64,000 bases of DNA. Origin: Chamaecyparis obtusa (taxonomy: Eukaryota; Streptophyta; Pinopsida; Cupressales; Cupressaceae). The DNA is taken from contig BSBK01006424.1 in assembly GCA_027943335.1 (NCBI GenBank), positions 687,001-751,000 of the forward strand. The letters are read 5' to 3'. Position 1 is the stretch's first letter; every line of letters starts with the position of its first letter. The translations under genes were made by a program, and so were the position numbers. This document shows, one piece after another, positions 24,138-36,819 of the stretch. The notes under the pieces were generated by a model. The model searched no databases and was not told the DNA's origin. It saw only the letters and a program-made list of their open reading frames with translations.

Positions 24138-24697
24138 CTATGAGTTAGTGCCAACATTTGGGAAAGCCACCTCTTGAAGTCTTACATTTTCAACACCATG
24201 AATCTTCGGCAACCCAAACCTCTTCATTCTTTTTATATCTGTTGCCAATTGAAAATCATGATACAAATTTTGTGGTTCCTTGTCCCTTAACAAGTAACTC
24301 ATCTTACTATCAAACACAACCAAATAAATGACCAAACACAATGCATCATGGGGTTTACAGATTTTAAGAATTTTCCTTAATGCTTTCCCAAATCTGAAAT
24401 TAAAGGCAGTTACTAACTCATCCTTTTCTATAGAATTCCCACAAGATCAAATAATAAGTTGTATTCACAAATAAGCTCTCCAAAAGTCTCATTGAATGCT
24501 AATTCAAACTCCTTCAATGAACAAATGGAGTAATGAGACAAAACTGAAAACCATTCCCTAGCATTTCCCACTAGTGATTGTACAAATAACTTCATAATTT
24601 CATCTTCATGGATGACCTCAAAATATTCCATCAAATCCATGAATGCATTCAAATGTTTTTCATCTAACTCTTCTTGTCCCCCACTAAATTTAGGCAA
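24138..24697 (-). pseudogene. Gag (retrotrans_gag) of the gag-only element
   Basis: 24428-24697 begins with a LPKFSGGQEELDEKHLNAF-type segment and carries LFVQSLVGNAREWFSVL, the classic retrotrans_gag pattern of a small-residue/Trp motif after the first helices. After a frameshift near 24430 the family C-terminal part continues (LLRDKEPQNLYHDFQLATDI). Sequence upstream of 24697 to about 24790 can also be read as coding but contains stops. No CCHC knuckle was found. Confidence 0.8.
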
Positions 24698-25180
24698 GAA
24701 CTTTCTGATTTCTAGGGGTATTGTATTGTATTTCTAAAGGCGAATAACACTTAAAACTTCTTTTATCTCCTGGCTAGGATGGTCTATGGGACATTATTAC
24801 ATTTGGAGATACACAAGGCTGGGAAAATTTAGAATACATTTCTACTTGCTTCTACAAGCAACCACAACCTTGTATTTGAAAACTCAAGCATACATTACTT
24901 ATGCAAATTTTATCCATAATAAAACTAACATATCCATTTTCATATATTTTGCACACATCATTAAAACATAACAGCTACATCTACTCAATAGATTTGTTTG
25001 CAAAACTCACTAATCTCTTCCCTCTCAACTAGTGCTAATAATCACTAGATAAAGAAACAATTTTTTACACACATGATTTTCATGAAAACTTGGACATGAA
25101 AATCAAAATATATAGAGATGTTGTGGTCGCTACAAAATACTAATTTGAAGTCTCCTCCAAATCACCTTTCAAAATATTGG

Positions 25181-25516
25181 TAGAGTCGCCACCCCTTTAT
25201 AGAGGAAAAATTTGAATCAGTTGAGAAACCTTTCCCAACTCTGAACCTTCTCTAAAATGAGAAAACTCACAACACAACTTCAATAGGGTATAAACTATTT
25301 GTTAGGACTGCAAATGCATCAAATTTTCATTATAAGAATGCAATAATCAAATAGAGAACATTAGAGTCACCACTCACACTTGGTGAGATGATATAACAAT
25401 TTTTTAAAACTGACTCTATACAACATAAGTCGCCACTTTATTGGCTAACTTGGATAGGAAAACTTGACTTTATATTTATAAGCTTTTGTATTTCTCCCTA
25501 GTAGAGTCACCAATTC
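25181..25516 (-). promoter_or_regulatory. Primer binding site and repeated PBS-like motifs in the leader
   Basis: Directly inside the right LTR the minus strand reads TTGGTGACTCTACTAGGG (25499-25516 region), close to the TTGGCGACTCTGCTGGGG type of plant gypsy primer site. Three more copies of the GGYGACTYTA core occur in the leader at about 25181, 25362 and 25426. The extra copies may be decoys, recombination products or alternative priming sites. Confidence 0.55.
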
Positions 25517-28500
25517 TGTTAGGGATTTTCCTTGTATCCCTCAATTCTTAAAGAGAAAATACATACCAGACTTAGGGATCCTCATCTGACTGACATAAAT
25601 TTTCTTCTTCCTACAAATCGAGGGCCAATAAAAGGTTAACTTGACAAGGCATGCAAGCCTTCTTCACTTCGAGATCCACACACTTAGCTGGGTGTACCTA
25701 ATGAAAGCATAAATTTGCATGTATGATAACTTCCTTTTGAAAAACTCCACTTATGAAGACAAGACTATGGATAGTTCTTAGAACCATAAGAAATAGGAGT
25801 TCAACACTCAACCAATCTTATGCAAGATCCCACTTACATAAGTGTTCCAAGAACTAGGAAAATGGCCAATGTGATAAGGATTAAATGTTTCTTCTCTTTG
25901 AGTTCTAGACTCAAGCAGGCTAACCTAGGATTCATTTCTTCAAAGAATCACCAAACAATACTTGTATTTTGCAAATACAAGTTATAAACATATTTGCCCT
26001 TCAATAGAAAATGAAGATTTAATTGATTTTTGAATTGATAATGAAAGGTGCATAATCAACAATGACCAGTGCCTTATCTATTGGGCAACAAAGTCAAATA
26101 AAAATACATCCCCAAAAACCTTGTAATTCCAAACACACAGAAGCCAAATGAAATGACTTACAAGTCACTCTTTTCACTCCAATACCCAAACATTAGATTC
26201 ATATGCAAGATTAAACTCTTAGAATTTGTCTCAAAGATTTATTCCCTCCTTGAAAGAAATTAAGAAAAAAAATTCACAGCTACCTTGTAGAGAGTACATT
26301 AAAATGCCTTACAAGTTAACATACAAGAATTCAACACAAGACATACCAAGACATCACTAATAATGGATAGGGATTCCATTGTTCTTCATCATAAAACCTA
26401 TGGTTCAATACATTTACAAAACCATGAAACCCAAAAATGAGACTCAAAAGTTAGAATATTACCTAGTAGTGTTCATTTCACCATCCTTGTAACAATGGAG
26501 AAAAAGAAAGATATAGGAAATGAGAGCCAGTTTTAGCCAACTGACACCTATCAATTTTCAACAAAATATCTCCATCTTCCCCCAACTTTGATCTTATTCT
26601 GCAACTCCCTTCATGCCTGCAATCATTTCTCTAACCAATTTGATTCTCTGCCTACTTGAAAATTTGATCTCATTCTTATTCTTGAAAATGCTCCCGTGAA
26701 TGCCTCTCATTTTTAAAATAAATATACTTCAAAAACTATGTAGAGACTATTGAAATCATTTAAATCTGCATTTTCACTTTAAATATGCATTTTTGGCCTA
26801 GAAATCACCAGAATCTGCCAAGTATCACAACCTAGTTGAATGCTCAAACTAACCCTGGCTTTGACCAAGTTGACCTAGAGATTCAAAGACTAGCCTCATT
26901 CTCTTATTCTCCAAATCTTTTTCCTGACTATGGTTACACTTGGAGATCATGCGACTAGCCTATTCTCTAAATCTCCCAATGTTCTTACTAACTGTGATTT
27001 CATCTGGAGAACCAATGACCTCCTTCATCTCCTAATCTTCAAATGCATTTCTTGACTGTGACTTTATTCAAAGAGTTAGTGACCAAGGTAATCTCTTAAT
27101 CTCTAGATGCTAGCCTTGACCATGAGCTTATTTGGAGATTCAATGACCAAGCACTCTCCCAATCTTTTGATGTTAGGCCACTAACTACTATCATTCAGAG
27201 ATCACGCGACCTGGCTAGTTAATTGCCATCTCCAATTCTCCAGATGTTTGGCTTAACCACGGTTTAATCTAGAGATCACGCAACTACTCATTCTCCAAAT
27301 CTCTAAATCCATTTGACTTAACCACCATCATCATGAGAATCAACAACTAACCGATCTCTAGATCTCTGAATGTTAGGCCCTTGACTGCTCACATTTGGAG
27401 ATCACATGACTAAAGCATTCTCTAGATCTCTGAATGTTAAGCCTAACCGCATGCTCTTTTGGAGATTACCTGACTAGCCAACACGTCTGCATCACTGCTA
27501 GCTCGTCGCCAACTCTCTACAAAATTATGTTGTTTTTTGGTCACTAGCACACTTCCCAAGGCACCACCCACACGCACACATAGAGAGCCTCCTGCTCTTT
27601 CTTCACATTACTATGTGAGTGTTTTTCCGTATAAACATTTCAGATTTTCCTCATCCCATAATGTGGGATTAAACATTTAGCATTTATAAATATTTCCATT
27701 AAAAATTCTTTATGTGCACCTAGCTGGCGTCCACATAGTTTAGGCCCACACAAGTCAAGAGGCTTCCACTTACCTCTTTTTCTTCACTTCACTTTACAAA
27801 ACTATTTAGTGTTCTTTCTTTTAAATATGCCTTGCAGTCAAAATTGGGTGCATGTGGGATAAAGGCCATAGTGCAGCCCACAAATATGTCACTTCCCAGC
27901 TCACCATTTGCAAACACATGCGTCTCTAATCTTCTCCAACAAGTCTACTTTGATACAAAACTATAAGCATCATTTGTGCTTCCACAATTTTGTTAATATA
28001 TTCCTATAGAGAACTTTTGGGCTGCCAAAAGTTTCAACAAATGATTTTGTGCAAAACCAGTAGTCATGGCTTCCATGAAAAATACATATCTGCAAATTCT
28101 CTCAAGGATTGTGTCAATAATGCTTCAAATCTGGTGTGAGACAACATGTCATGGCATCAAGACTTCATTTCGAGTCTCCAAATTCAACTCGAGAGAGTGA
28201 GAATGCTAACGACTATAGCAGTTAAAATTTCATATGCTATCAATCAATTTTTTTAAAATTCATTAAACAAATCCATTTATTTGCTGATCGAGTGCATATC
28301 ACTTGTAATATTTAAAGTATTGAAGGTACTTCAAATATTAACTCTGAAACATTAGAGAATGTCAAACTTTAAATTACATTCAGAAGAAAATGGAGAAATT
28401 ATACTACGCATAAACCATGAAGCCTGAAGCCATGAAAATTTCCAAAAGTTTATGATAATTCAAAAAATCAACTGGGTCATTATTAGATTTTGAGCAATCC

Positions 28501-29542
28501 ACAAACCTTTAATACCTCCTTTGTAAATTGACCTGTGAGAAAATGTGAACTTTTAAAAATATATGTCAAACATACTTAGATTTTGATAAAATTGGAACTA
28601 GAAACTTATATAACCATACCAAGCCCTGTGGAATCTTCCAACTTTTTAATTTTGAACATTTTCTCAGATACCAAGTCTAAATTCTTCTGAGACCAAAATG
28701 ACTGAGCTGCCTACAAAACCACCCTTAAAAATTGATTAAAACATATCACATGACCCTAACATTTGGAAAACATACACCTTGAAGTACATATCTTCATTCT
28801 GCCAAAGGGATTCTCATGATGACACTCAGGGTAGAAGATTTTAATCGTCGAAGTCACCCACTTCAAAACTTCCTGATCTTAAACACAATGAAACTGCATA
28901 AATTGGATTTGGAATTAACTGAGAAAAGTGGCCAAATGGATTGACCATGAGCTAAAAATCATTAGGAAGGTTCATTTACATGTTTACAATGTAGAGGAAT
29001 ATTCAATTTCTCGTTATCATGAACTGGGTGCAACTTGTGAGACTTCAAAGTAGGCCATTTAAATTCTGCATTTTGCACACTTAGAGAAACTTAATAAATT
29101 ACAAATAGAATAGATCTGACAAACTGATCAAACATACTCATGGGGGTCTAAAAATGGGCATAGAGAATCACTCCCATACCTAAAATATACTGCAACAACC
29201 CTCATGTCATGACTACTAGCTAGGCTCAAGATGCAATCCTCTAAAGTGGGTCACTTATGAAAATCCTGGAAACACACAATGCAAATTTGAATAAACACCT
29301 TTAAATGGCTACCTCCAAAACATACTAGAATTGAAATCTGAGAGTTGCAACCCATTACATATGCTTAATGATAGGTGATAAACACATCCCCCAATTGATT
29401 CTTTATAAAAAACATCAAACTCCTTTCTCCTTTGCACTCAAACTTGGCTTCTCACAAAGACTTCCAGGGGCACTAACTTTGGCTTAGAGAAAGTTCCAGA
29501 ATACAGATTCTAAAATTTATCCAGAATTTTATAGCTCCAAAA
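25517..29542 (-). repeat. Gag-only element 5' LTR (right, 4,026 bp)
   Basis: Partner of the left LTR. The degenerate array is at about 26900-27490. About 520 bp at 28811-29331 are not in the other LTR. CTATAAAA occurs only eight bases from the outer end in element sense, so it is more likely an end motif than the promoter. Confidence 0.9.
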
Positions 29543-29547
29543 GGCCC

Positions 29548-32500
29548 CAATAATATTGGATTATGTTATTATTATGATTATCATTGATTGCCTATGCTAT
29601 TGTGCCTATTGTGTTGATGGATGTGTATTTTGAGATTTTCATTGCTTTATGATGTATATGTTGTAAAATGATTTTTTTAATATTTTACATTTAAATAAAA
29701 TACTTATTATGATGTACGTTGAGGATTAAATATGAAATGGAACAACCTCATAACATTCTAATACATATGAATGATTACCTATGTTGAGCTTTCCTCTATT
29801 CGACGCACTGGAATTATTTACTATTTGCATTAGTTATTTATATTGTGAGAAGTTGCACTTGATATGTGCATGTTTTAGAGAATAGGTACCAGATATCAAC
29901 TTCTCTTAAGCTACAAGTTTGAGCATCTCTTATCCTCGATAGTGGCATAGGGTATAGTTTCACTGGCCCTCCATGATTTATCCAATATCATCCCTGTATG
30001 GATAATGTATCTATAATTGATATGTTACACCTCCAGTACATGTGACCAAGTCCAAACTTTATTTACATATTGTGTTGGAATAATATATGTCTATGTACAA
30101 TTAGGGTTCCCACAATTGTTGTAGTTGAGTTATAGATTAAATGTTGGTTTAGTTATTTCAAGGATTAATTTTATTTACTAGCTAATTTGTCGTAGTTAAA
30201 TTTTATTTAATTGGAATTGATTAATTATTTCTGAGGGATTTTCAAGAAGTCCATAATTTTAATTTAATTTATTTAAGTGATTTGATTTTAGTCCTTTTTG
30301 GTCTTTTGGAAAAATGTGACTTTATATTATGGAAAAAGATTCATTTTCCTCTCTTTTGGGTTTTGAGAAATTGGGTTTTGATCTAAATTATTTTGCATAG
30401 AATAAATCTTTTTCTTGTTGGGTTTATCCGCTTGTCGGATTTTTGTTGGTAGTAGCTCATTGGATTCATGCCACAATTTTTCCCATTTTTCTTGAGCTAT
30501 TATATTTTCATGAGAAATTTATTTTCTTCTACCCATTTCTATGTTTTCAACTTTTTGCGAGGTAGGGCTTTCTATATCTTTCATTTTTCTTTGTCTTTCA
30601 ATTTGAAGTAAGTTTATTTATTTTCATGGGATGAGAGTTAGTACTCCCCCATAATCTCATTGCTTTAAGCTCTTTGTTTGGAATTATACATGGTTATTAT
30701 TGTTTTGTAAATTTAAAATATATATTTTTAATGGTGTTATGCTACATGTTTTCTAATGTGTATCTAGAAAGGGAATTTTATTGGATGAATGTGTTTTTGG
30801 GTATCTTAGAGAAAATGAGTTTTCTTCTTTTTTCTTTATTTGAATTTTGAATTTTTAGTCATTTTTTAAGGATCATCAATGGTGATGACCTTCAAGATTG
30901 AATTGTAGTCCATGACCATTTCTTGGATTTTCTTATAATTGTGGACTAGGAATTAATCCTAGGTTTGTGTTCAATGAGTGGTTTTTGTTGGATTCACCTT
31001 GGAATCCATGCTCCTCACAAAGAGGCTAGTTAATTATGCCTTGTACATGAGAAATTTGGTATTTTATTTATTTTGGACTTTTATTTATGTTTGGTTTTGA
31101 TTTCATCTTGATTGGTGATGTCATCTTTGAGACCACATCACAAGCACCATTGGGTTTTCCTTATCGAGATCCCAAGGGACATGTGCTCTTAGTTGAGGCC
31201 AATGGAGCTTACTATACTTGTTTTGGTTTTTTACTTAGTATCTCTTTTGGTATTGTTAAATTATTGATGGTTGTAATAGAGTATCATGATGGAGTGGCTC
31301 TGCAAGGTGGGATGGGATACAAAGCGGCCCTATGATAGCCTTGGTAGAGTTCTTAATAAGAATTGATAACTTAAAATAATTAATAGGGTAAAACATAATA
31401 TAGAACTTAATGCGACTACCTTTTCATTGTTTGAGGATGTTGATATGGTATGTCCTTTCCTTTCCATCTATAAACATTGATATGGAAGAGTATCTTGTCT
31501 TTGTTTGAGGATGTTGTTATGGTAAAACTTAGCCTTTCTTTCTATGGATGTTGATATGGCTAAGTAGAGAATCCTTTATGAGAGAAGGATCACTTGAAGC
31601 CATACGTCCCTCCATGTACCTTGTCATGACATTCTATTCTTGAGTCTCATGACCATACCTCCTTCTAGGTCTAAGTTGTGACCTTGGTGTACTTGCATTA
31701 TGAATTCTGCATATGTGTTTTGCATTGGACTCATTGTACCTTTCCTTGAGTTTTTCATATGATTAGCATGTTTGATATCCATTCCTTTTGTGTGTGTTTG
31801 TATACCTTGTGTTTTTGGCTAGGTGACTATCTCTATGAGCATGTTGGTGTGGGCCTAAGGGTATCACATGGTTGGGTGGAGTTTCACGTCACTATTGGGG
31901 ACTAGTGTATAGGTGGTGGGATAATTCTAGTGATGGAGTTACAAGCATGATACACTCATTCTATCCCTTTTCCTTTATATTTATGTGATTTTTGGATATC
32001 TATTGTTATGCTTCATATATTAGCTTTCTTTATGTTACTATTGAGTGTATCAAGAGTGTAATACCTCAACCATATGTATTTGGTACTCTCTAGTGTGGAA
32101 CTAGATGTTTATCAACCATACATTAGTATAGTCTTGGATATTTTATCTTAACTTTTCCAAGTTTGGGGAAAAACTACTTATAAATGTCTGCATTTGCATC
32201 AATATTTGCGCTGATCAACATTTCCACTTATAGAGTGGCATTTTCCCCTCTTTGGTTTGAGATATTTTTTCTCAAAAGTTTACTAGTAATTCAATCAGTG
32301 TTTACACCTAAATTGGAGCCTACAAAGATCAATGCCTCTACTTTATTTGGTATTTGTGTTTCCTCTGTCTCTATATTTAGGCTTGATTGTAGGGCATATT
32401 ATTTATGCTTTTGTGGTGGCTTTATATGGTCTCTTATTAAATGGAAGGAAACAAACTTGTATGTTTAAACATCTTGGGAATACTTCTTTTGAGCTTAAAA

Positions 32501-32865
32501 TGAATCTTGGTTTATGATGAATTTTGAGGATAGTTTAGTCTTCTCTATGTTTATCCATAGCTTATTTCTAGCTTAGTCTCTTGTGATTCATTGGAGGTTG
32601 TTCAAGTCCTTGTTCGGTAGTCTTGTGAATGTGCATATTATGTTTCAAGTGTATTTTTTGGTTTTTGTATAACCCTTGGGTGTTTAAGTATGACTTGCAC
32701 TTATGCACGATCATATGATGATTGTTATTTATTTATATATTTTATTATGCATTATGATAATGGATGCACTTATGTTCATGATGTTATATCTATGCTTTCA
32801 AAAAAAAATTGCTTCATGAATATTTGACCCTATATTTTGAGGGTTCCTTGGTAGGGGATTTCATT
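29548..32865 (+). repeat. Probable long 5' LTR of the Tekay-like element
   Basis: 3.3 kb of AT-rich DNA ending TTTCA directly before the primer-site relic. No gene is supported. The frame at 31087-31335 (MFGFDFILIGDVIFETT...) has no known domain and no partner. A partial internal duplication (GATGTTGATATGG/GATGTTGTTATGG words) occurs at 31430-31570. The left boundary could be anywhere right of 29547. Confidence 0.4.
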
Positions 32866-32880
32866 TGGTATTATAGCCCA
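32866..32880 (+). promoter_or_regulatory. Degraded primer binding site
   Basis: TGGTATTATAGCCCA against the standard TGGTATCAGAGCCCA: two transitions or transversions only. It is followed 173 bp later by the Gag ATG. Confidence 0.65.
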
Positions 32881-33052
32881 TGTTTAAACATAGGGATCTC
32901 TGGTGTATATGTACCCATTGTATTTTGCATGATTGGTTTGTGGTTTTTGTTTTATTCTCTAGTGGTTATCATTCTCTATTTATTTCCTTAGTATGGCTTT
33001 TTATACATGTTGTATGTTAGATCTAATCCATATCTTTTGTTTTCTCTAAATC

Positions 33053-34470
33053 ATGCCTTCTAGGGGTAGAGATGGTCAAAAAAATTCCCATTGAGATGAC
33101 CATGAGGAGGAGCATCTTGAGGAAGATCATTAGGAAGAACACCACCATTAGGATCACCATGAGGACTCAAGAGAGGATCATGGTGGTAATAATGAGAATC
33201 CCCAATTGGTTCATTTACTATAGGATCTTATTACTTGGTGAGGACCTCTCTAGGAGCCATCTCAACATGGGGAGTTTCAGTTATCTGATCATGATCATGA
33301 ACGAGAGGAGAGGATAGAGAAAGAGTGTTCACATACCCCAAATGGCTCTAGATTAGAGCATAGGAGAGAGAGGGAAATAGTGTATTAAGATACTATTCAT
33401 TCAGGGCACATGAGAGATCTTTTGAGGTCCCATCCACTTATGTTCAATGGATCTTATAGTGAAACTAAGGCTTGGACTTATCTTTTAGATTTTGGACATT
33501 GCTTCACTATGCATCCTTATATAAGAAACACTAGAGATCTATATGCCATCATGAACCTTAGGAATTCTTCATCTTCTTGGTGGAGCTTAGAGGAGAAAAA
33601 GATTCAATTGGACATTGTAACCATTTCATGGGAGATTTTTGAGGATAAATTTTGAGAGTATTTCCTTTCTGACCACTACCAATAGGCATGCATGGATGAG
33701 TTTTACCATCTCTTTTAGGGAACTATGACAGTGGATTAATATAAGCATAGGTTATTTGAGCTGAGGCAATATGGCAATTATACACATGATGAGCCTACAT
33801 TGGTACAATATTTTATTCTAGACCTTAGTTATTGTATCATTGGAGACATTATTATTCACCAATCTAGAACTCTTTCTATTATTGTTGAGTGGGAAATATT
33901 GTCTAAGGATTATATAGCTATGGTTTTTACTAGTAGGAAAGGTGTATAGGTTCATAGTGCATAGCCTTGTGGACTTGGTGCATAGAGTACACAAGTAAAA
34001 CTTGTAGGCTCTTCTAGGGAATATTCCTCACCACCTAAAATAATTCATTAGCAAAATCATAGGAAACGTCATTCTCTGGGTTAGTAGAGTGGTCATTGTT
34101 TAAGTACCCCAAGATCTAGAGATAATAGTTGGGACACCTTGTGGACTCGGTGGATAGAGTACCCAAGTAAAACTTGTAGGCTCTTCTAGGGAATATTCCT
34201 CACCACCTTAAAAAATTCATTAGAAAAATCATAGGAAACATCATTCTTTGGGTTAGTAGAGTGGTCATTGTTTAAGTACCCCGAGATCTAGAGATAATAG
34301 TTGGGACCATAGTAGGTAGACTCTAAATAGTCATCTACCTAAAGGTGTTCAACCGAGTGCTAGTAGAGGGTTTTTAAGTATTCTTATGCACATTTTTTAG
34401 GGCATGGCTACAATGTAGTGACATGTTTCATTTGTGGCCAACATGATCATAGGGAATCTCCTTGTCCTTA
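33053..34470 (+). pseudogene. Gag of the Tekay-like element
   Basis: Frame from the ATG at 33053 (MPSRGRDGQ). The N-terminal 110 codons are rich in His, Glu and Asp. The core at 33410-33790 is a retrotrans_gag domain: LLRSHPLMFNGSYSETKAW, an SSSWW element, ISWEIFEDKF*EYF and LF*GTMTVD*YKHRLFEL. Zinc knuckle CFICGQHDHRESPC at 34424-34465. Many stops, mainly TAG, with one TGA replacing the expected Arg in DKF*EYF and TAG/TAA replacing Gln before GTMTV and YKHR. A 172-bp tandem duplication (33965-34308) lies between the core and the knuckle. Confidence 0.8.
33965..34308 (+). repeat. 172-bp tandem duplication inside gag
   Basis: Units 33965-34136 and 34137-34308 start CCTTGTGGACT and end TAGTTGGGAC. 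They differ at about ten positions. 172 is not a multiple of three, so the duplication also shifts the frame. Confidence 0.9.
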
Positions 34471-34769
34471 GAAAGTTGTTCTAGAGGATAGTTAGATGGA
34501 CACCACTACATAGCATACTATTGGTGATATGGGAAGATACCACAAAGTTTTTGCAGTACTTTATAACCATCAAGTTAAGAATTAGGGAACTTTTATTGAG
34601 ACTAAATGTGTGTTTCATAGTTTATCTACCTCTATTTTGTTTAATTTTTGTGTTTTGGATTCCTTCACTTTTCCCTTTCTTATGGAGAGATGTTGGCTAG
34701 TGCTAACATGATAAGATGATTTAAACACATGTTCTAGAGTGGACATGGATACCCTCATTCATGGTCATG

Positions 34770-34919
34770 TTTTAGATTTTTGCACCTTCATCACCACCAT
34801 AGATATTCGTATCCTACCCTTGGGATCATATGGAATTATTTTAGGTATGGATTAGTTAGATTCTCACCAAGCCTATATAGATTTATGATGCAAGTTGGTA
34901 CAATGTTTAGATAATATAG
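34770..34919 (+). pseudogene. Retropepsin C-terminal fragment of the Tekay-like element
   Basis: The segment around 34805-34890 translates to a LPLGSYGIILGMD*LDSHQ pattern, the conserved flap-to-C-terminal portion of plant gypsy proteases, with TAG in place of Trp in GMDWL. The catalytic DTG/DSG part upstream is not recognisable. Cut at 34919 by element 3. Confidence 0.65.
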
Positions 34920-36436
34920 TGTTATAATGATTTTAAAATAACTAAGAGGGGGGTAAATCATTTATCCTCAGGTCTAGATGTATTAATCCAACTTTCTAGC
35001 TCTTCAACAAACTTAGATATAATCAGCAATTCACTCGGTCTCTACAGAACATAAAACTTGTAGACCACGGACCAAAAGTAATCAACTTGTAGAATATAAA
35101 AATTTCAACAACATTTACATCAAATAACATTCACACGAGTATAAAACTAGGATTTAATGTGGAAACCCAATTTAGGAAAAACCACTAGTAAAATGCTACT
35201 AATTTTCACTCTTCTGAAGTGAGCTATGTGAGAAGCCAACCCTGTTAAAGGTTTACAACACACACTGTTAGGTGTGACCCTGTTAAATAATTTAATCACC
35301 CTATTAAGAGTGGCCTGGTTAGAGGGCTTAAGAACATTCCATTATAATGTCACCTTGATTAAAGGGTTTACAAAATGACTATTAGGTTAACCTTGATTAA
35401 AGGATTTTGATTGATACAATGGTTAGAAAGTAACACTAGGTTCTGATCTGAAATATACAACTCACTTTGTAAATACAGATCCAATGTGGTCCAATGTTGA
35501 TTTACTGACTGATCTTCATTTCCATCTCCATCTCTGATTTTCTCATAAATCTCTTCAAATAATCACTTCAACTCTATTCAGCTCTTCATAGCTACTCCTT
35601 AGCCTTCTGCTTAGATTCATCAGTCAATAACATCAACCTTTTCCACACTCTACATAACCTCACAATTAGGTCATCCTTATACCTCCTTGATTAGGTAGAT
35701 TAATCTTTTACCTCTTAATCTCTTCCATAGATCCTAGGTTTAGGTCAGATTCATCGAATCCTTCCATCATTGGATTTTTCTCCTTTTCCTTCTAGATACA
35801 TCTCCAAACTTCTCATTGAATCCATAAGAAAATGGTTTACCATGTATTATATAATTCATATCATTCATTAATAATTTTAACACATTTTACATATCCCAAG
35901 AATTCAACTATGTCGGCTGGGATTCTTAATTCTTTCACAAACTATAAATTACTGACACTCAGTCAATACTATGTTCATCTCCTCGGTAATCACTAGATAT
36001 CTCGGTCATCGCTAAAACTTTCTTTCTCAATAAATATTGTCTTCGCTCAATTAATTATCTGTTGCTTGACAATTACTAATGCTCAGTCAACACTAGATTT
36101 TCTCAATTTATACTGGCACTCGGTCGACACTAGCATCACTCGGCTTAAACTAAATTTCTTCACTTTTGCTCGATTAAGCCTATGCTTCAAATCAATTGAC
36201 TTCTTCACTTATTTTTAAATATAAACTACACATTACCTTGTCAATGTGCAACCTAATCAAGTACCCATTGAAGTATCACATAAATCAACCTTTCCTTAGG
36301 CTCTCTTGTTATCTCCTTTTTCAAATCCTCTTCATCAATCAAAATATATGGTACTCTAATAGATAGAAACTATCTTACCAGTTAAGGTTTGACATTAATG
36401 ACAATATAACAATTGTTTCAATTGTAGTTTCCAACA
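34920..36436 (-). repeat. Element 3 LTR (1,517 bp)
   Basis: In element sense starts TGTTGGAAACTACAATTG and ends ...ATTATAACA. The U3 part (about 35945-36180) has scattered CTCGGT/CTCAGT words. The U5 part repeats the CCTGTTAAAGG.TTTA words also seen in element 1 LTRs (7140-7290), and GGGGGGTAAATCA near the terminus. Confidence 0.8.
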
Positions 36437-36819
36437 ATCTCCCTCTTTGGCATTGATGACAAAACCACATGTTTTACCATACAATCCAAAAAATATGTAA
36501 TGAAGCAACTTTTGTCAACTCTCTCTGTGTATTAGATCTTCATTAATATCCTTAGCTTCATTATGATTTCCAGCCAAGTATCAACTCCCTTTTGGATATT
36601 ATTTTCTTTATCTATTCATATTTATTGAATCTTTCCCTCTTTCTTATTCAATCTCTCTCTCAAGTTTTCTCTTGAAAAATCTTTCTGAATCTCTATAGAA
36701 TCTTCTACCGAATCTCTCCCTCTTTGACAACAATGCCAAAGACATTCATCTTCACTATGTAGATATCTTCATGTTAGTTCTCTAAATTTTTTTACTCCCT
36801 CTATCATCTTACTTATGAC
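36437..36819 (-). other. Element 3 interior stub
   Basis: The polypurine tract (minus strand GCCAAAGAGGGAGAT) abuts the LTR. The remainder is AT- and CT-rich, with a second TCTCCCTCTTTG...AATGCCAAAG motif at 36713-36735 that resembles the sequence beside the LTR of element 1 at 8170-8200. No coding frame. Confidence 0.6.

Larger units (their letters stand above)
18756..29542 (-). mobile_element. Gag-only LTR retrotransposon with 3.7-4.0-kb LTRs
   Basis: LTRs 18756-22431 and 25517-29542 with a perfect 5-bp target duplication GGCCC (18751-18755 and 29543-29547). The minus-strand orientation is set by gag and by a primer site just inside the right LTR. The interior of about 3.1 kb codes Gag plus an acidic extension and has no pol motif. 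Gag-only non-autonomous elements of plants are known as TR-GAG. The right LTR outer end reads CCAAAA where the inner copy reads CCAACA. LTRs differ at many positions and by one large replacement, so the insertion is old. Confidence 0.9.
29548..34919 (+). mobile_element. Chromovirus/Tekay-like Ty3/gypsy element, 5' part
   Basis: A degraded initiator-Met primer site at 32866-32880, a Gag frame from 33053, a zinc knuckle at 34424-34465 and the end of a retropepsin domain at about 34820-34890 occur in this order on the plus strand. The sequence is then cut by element 3 at 34920. RT onward is not in the window. The lineage guess rests on the Gag core resembling Del/Tekay Gag and on the long LTR. 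The region 29548-32865 is mostly LTR; its outer end was not located. Confidence 0.65.
34920..36819 (-). mobile_element. Element 3: partial relative of element 1 (3' LTR plus interior stub)
   Basis: A complete LTR (34920-36436) on the minus strand, its polypurine tract, and about 380 bp of interior. It is truncated at 36819 where the Tat element starts. The rest of the element should lie beyond the Tat element, outside the window. It shares with elements 1 and 2 the LTR end sequence, CTCGGT motifs in U3, and ATCTCCCTCTTTGGCATT next to the LTR. It inserted into the Tekay-like protease region. Confidence 0.8.

Noticed and set aside
31087..31335. 82-residue plus-strand frame with hydrophobic C-terminus
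   Set aside because: Lies in the presumed long LTR of the Tekay-like element, no known domain, no second copy to test conservation.
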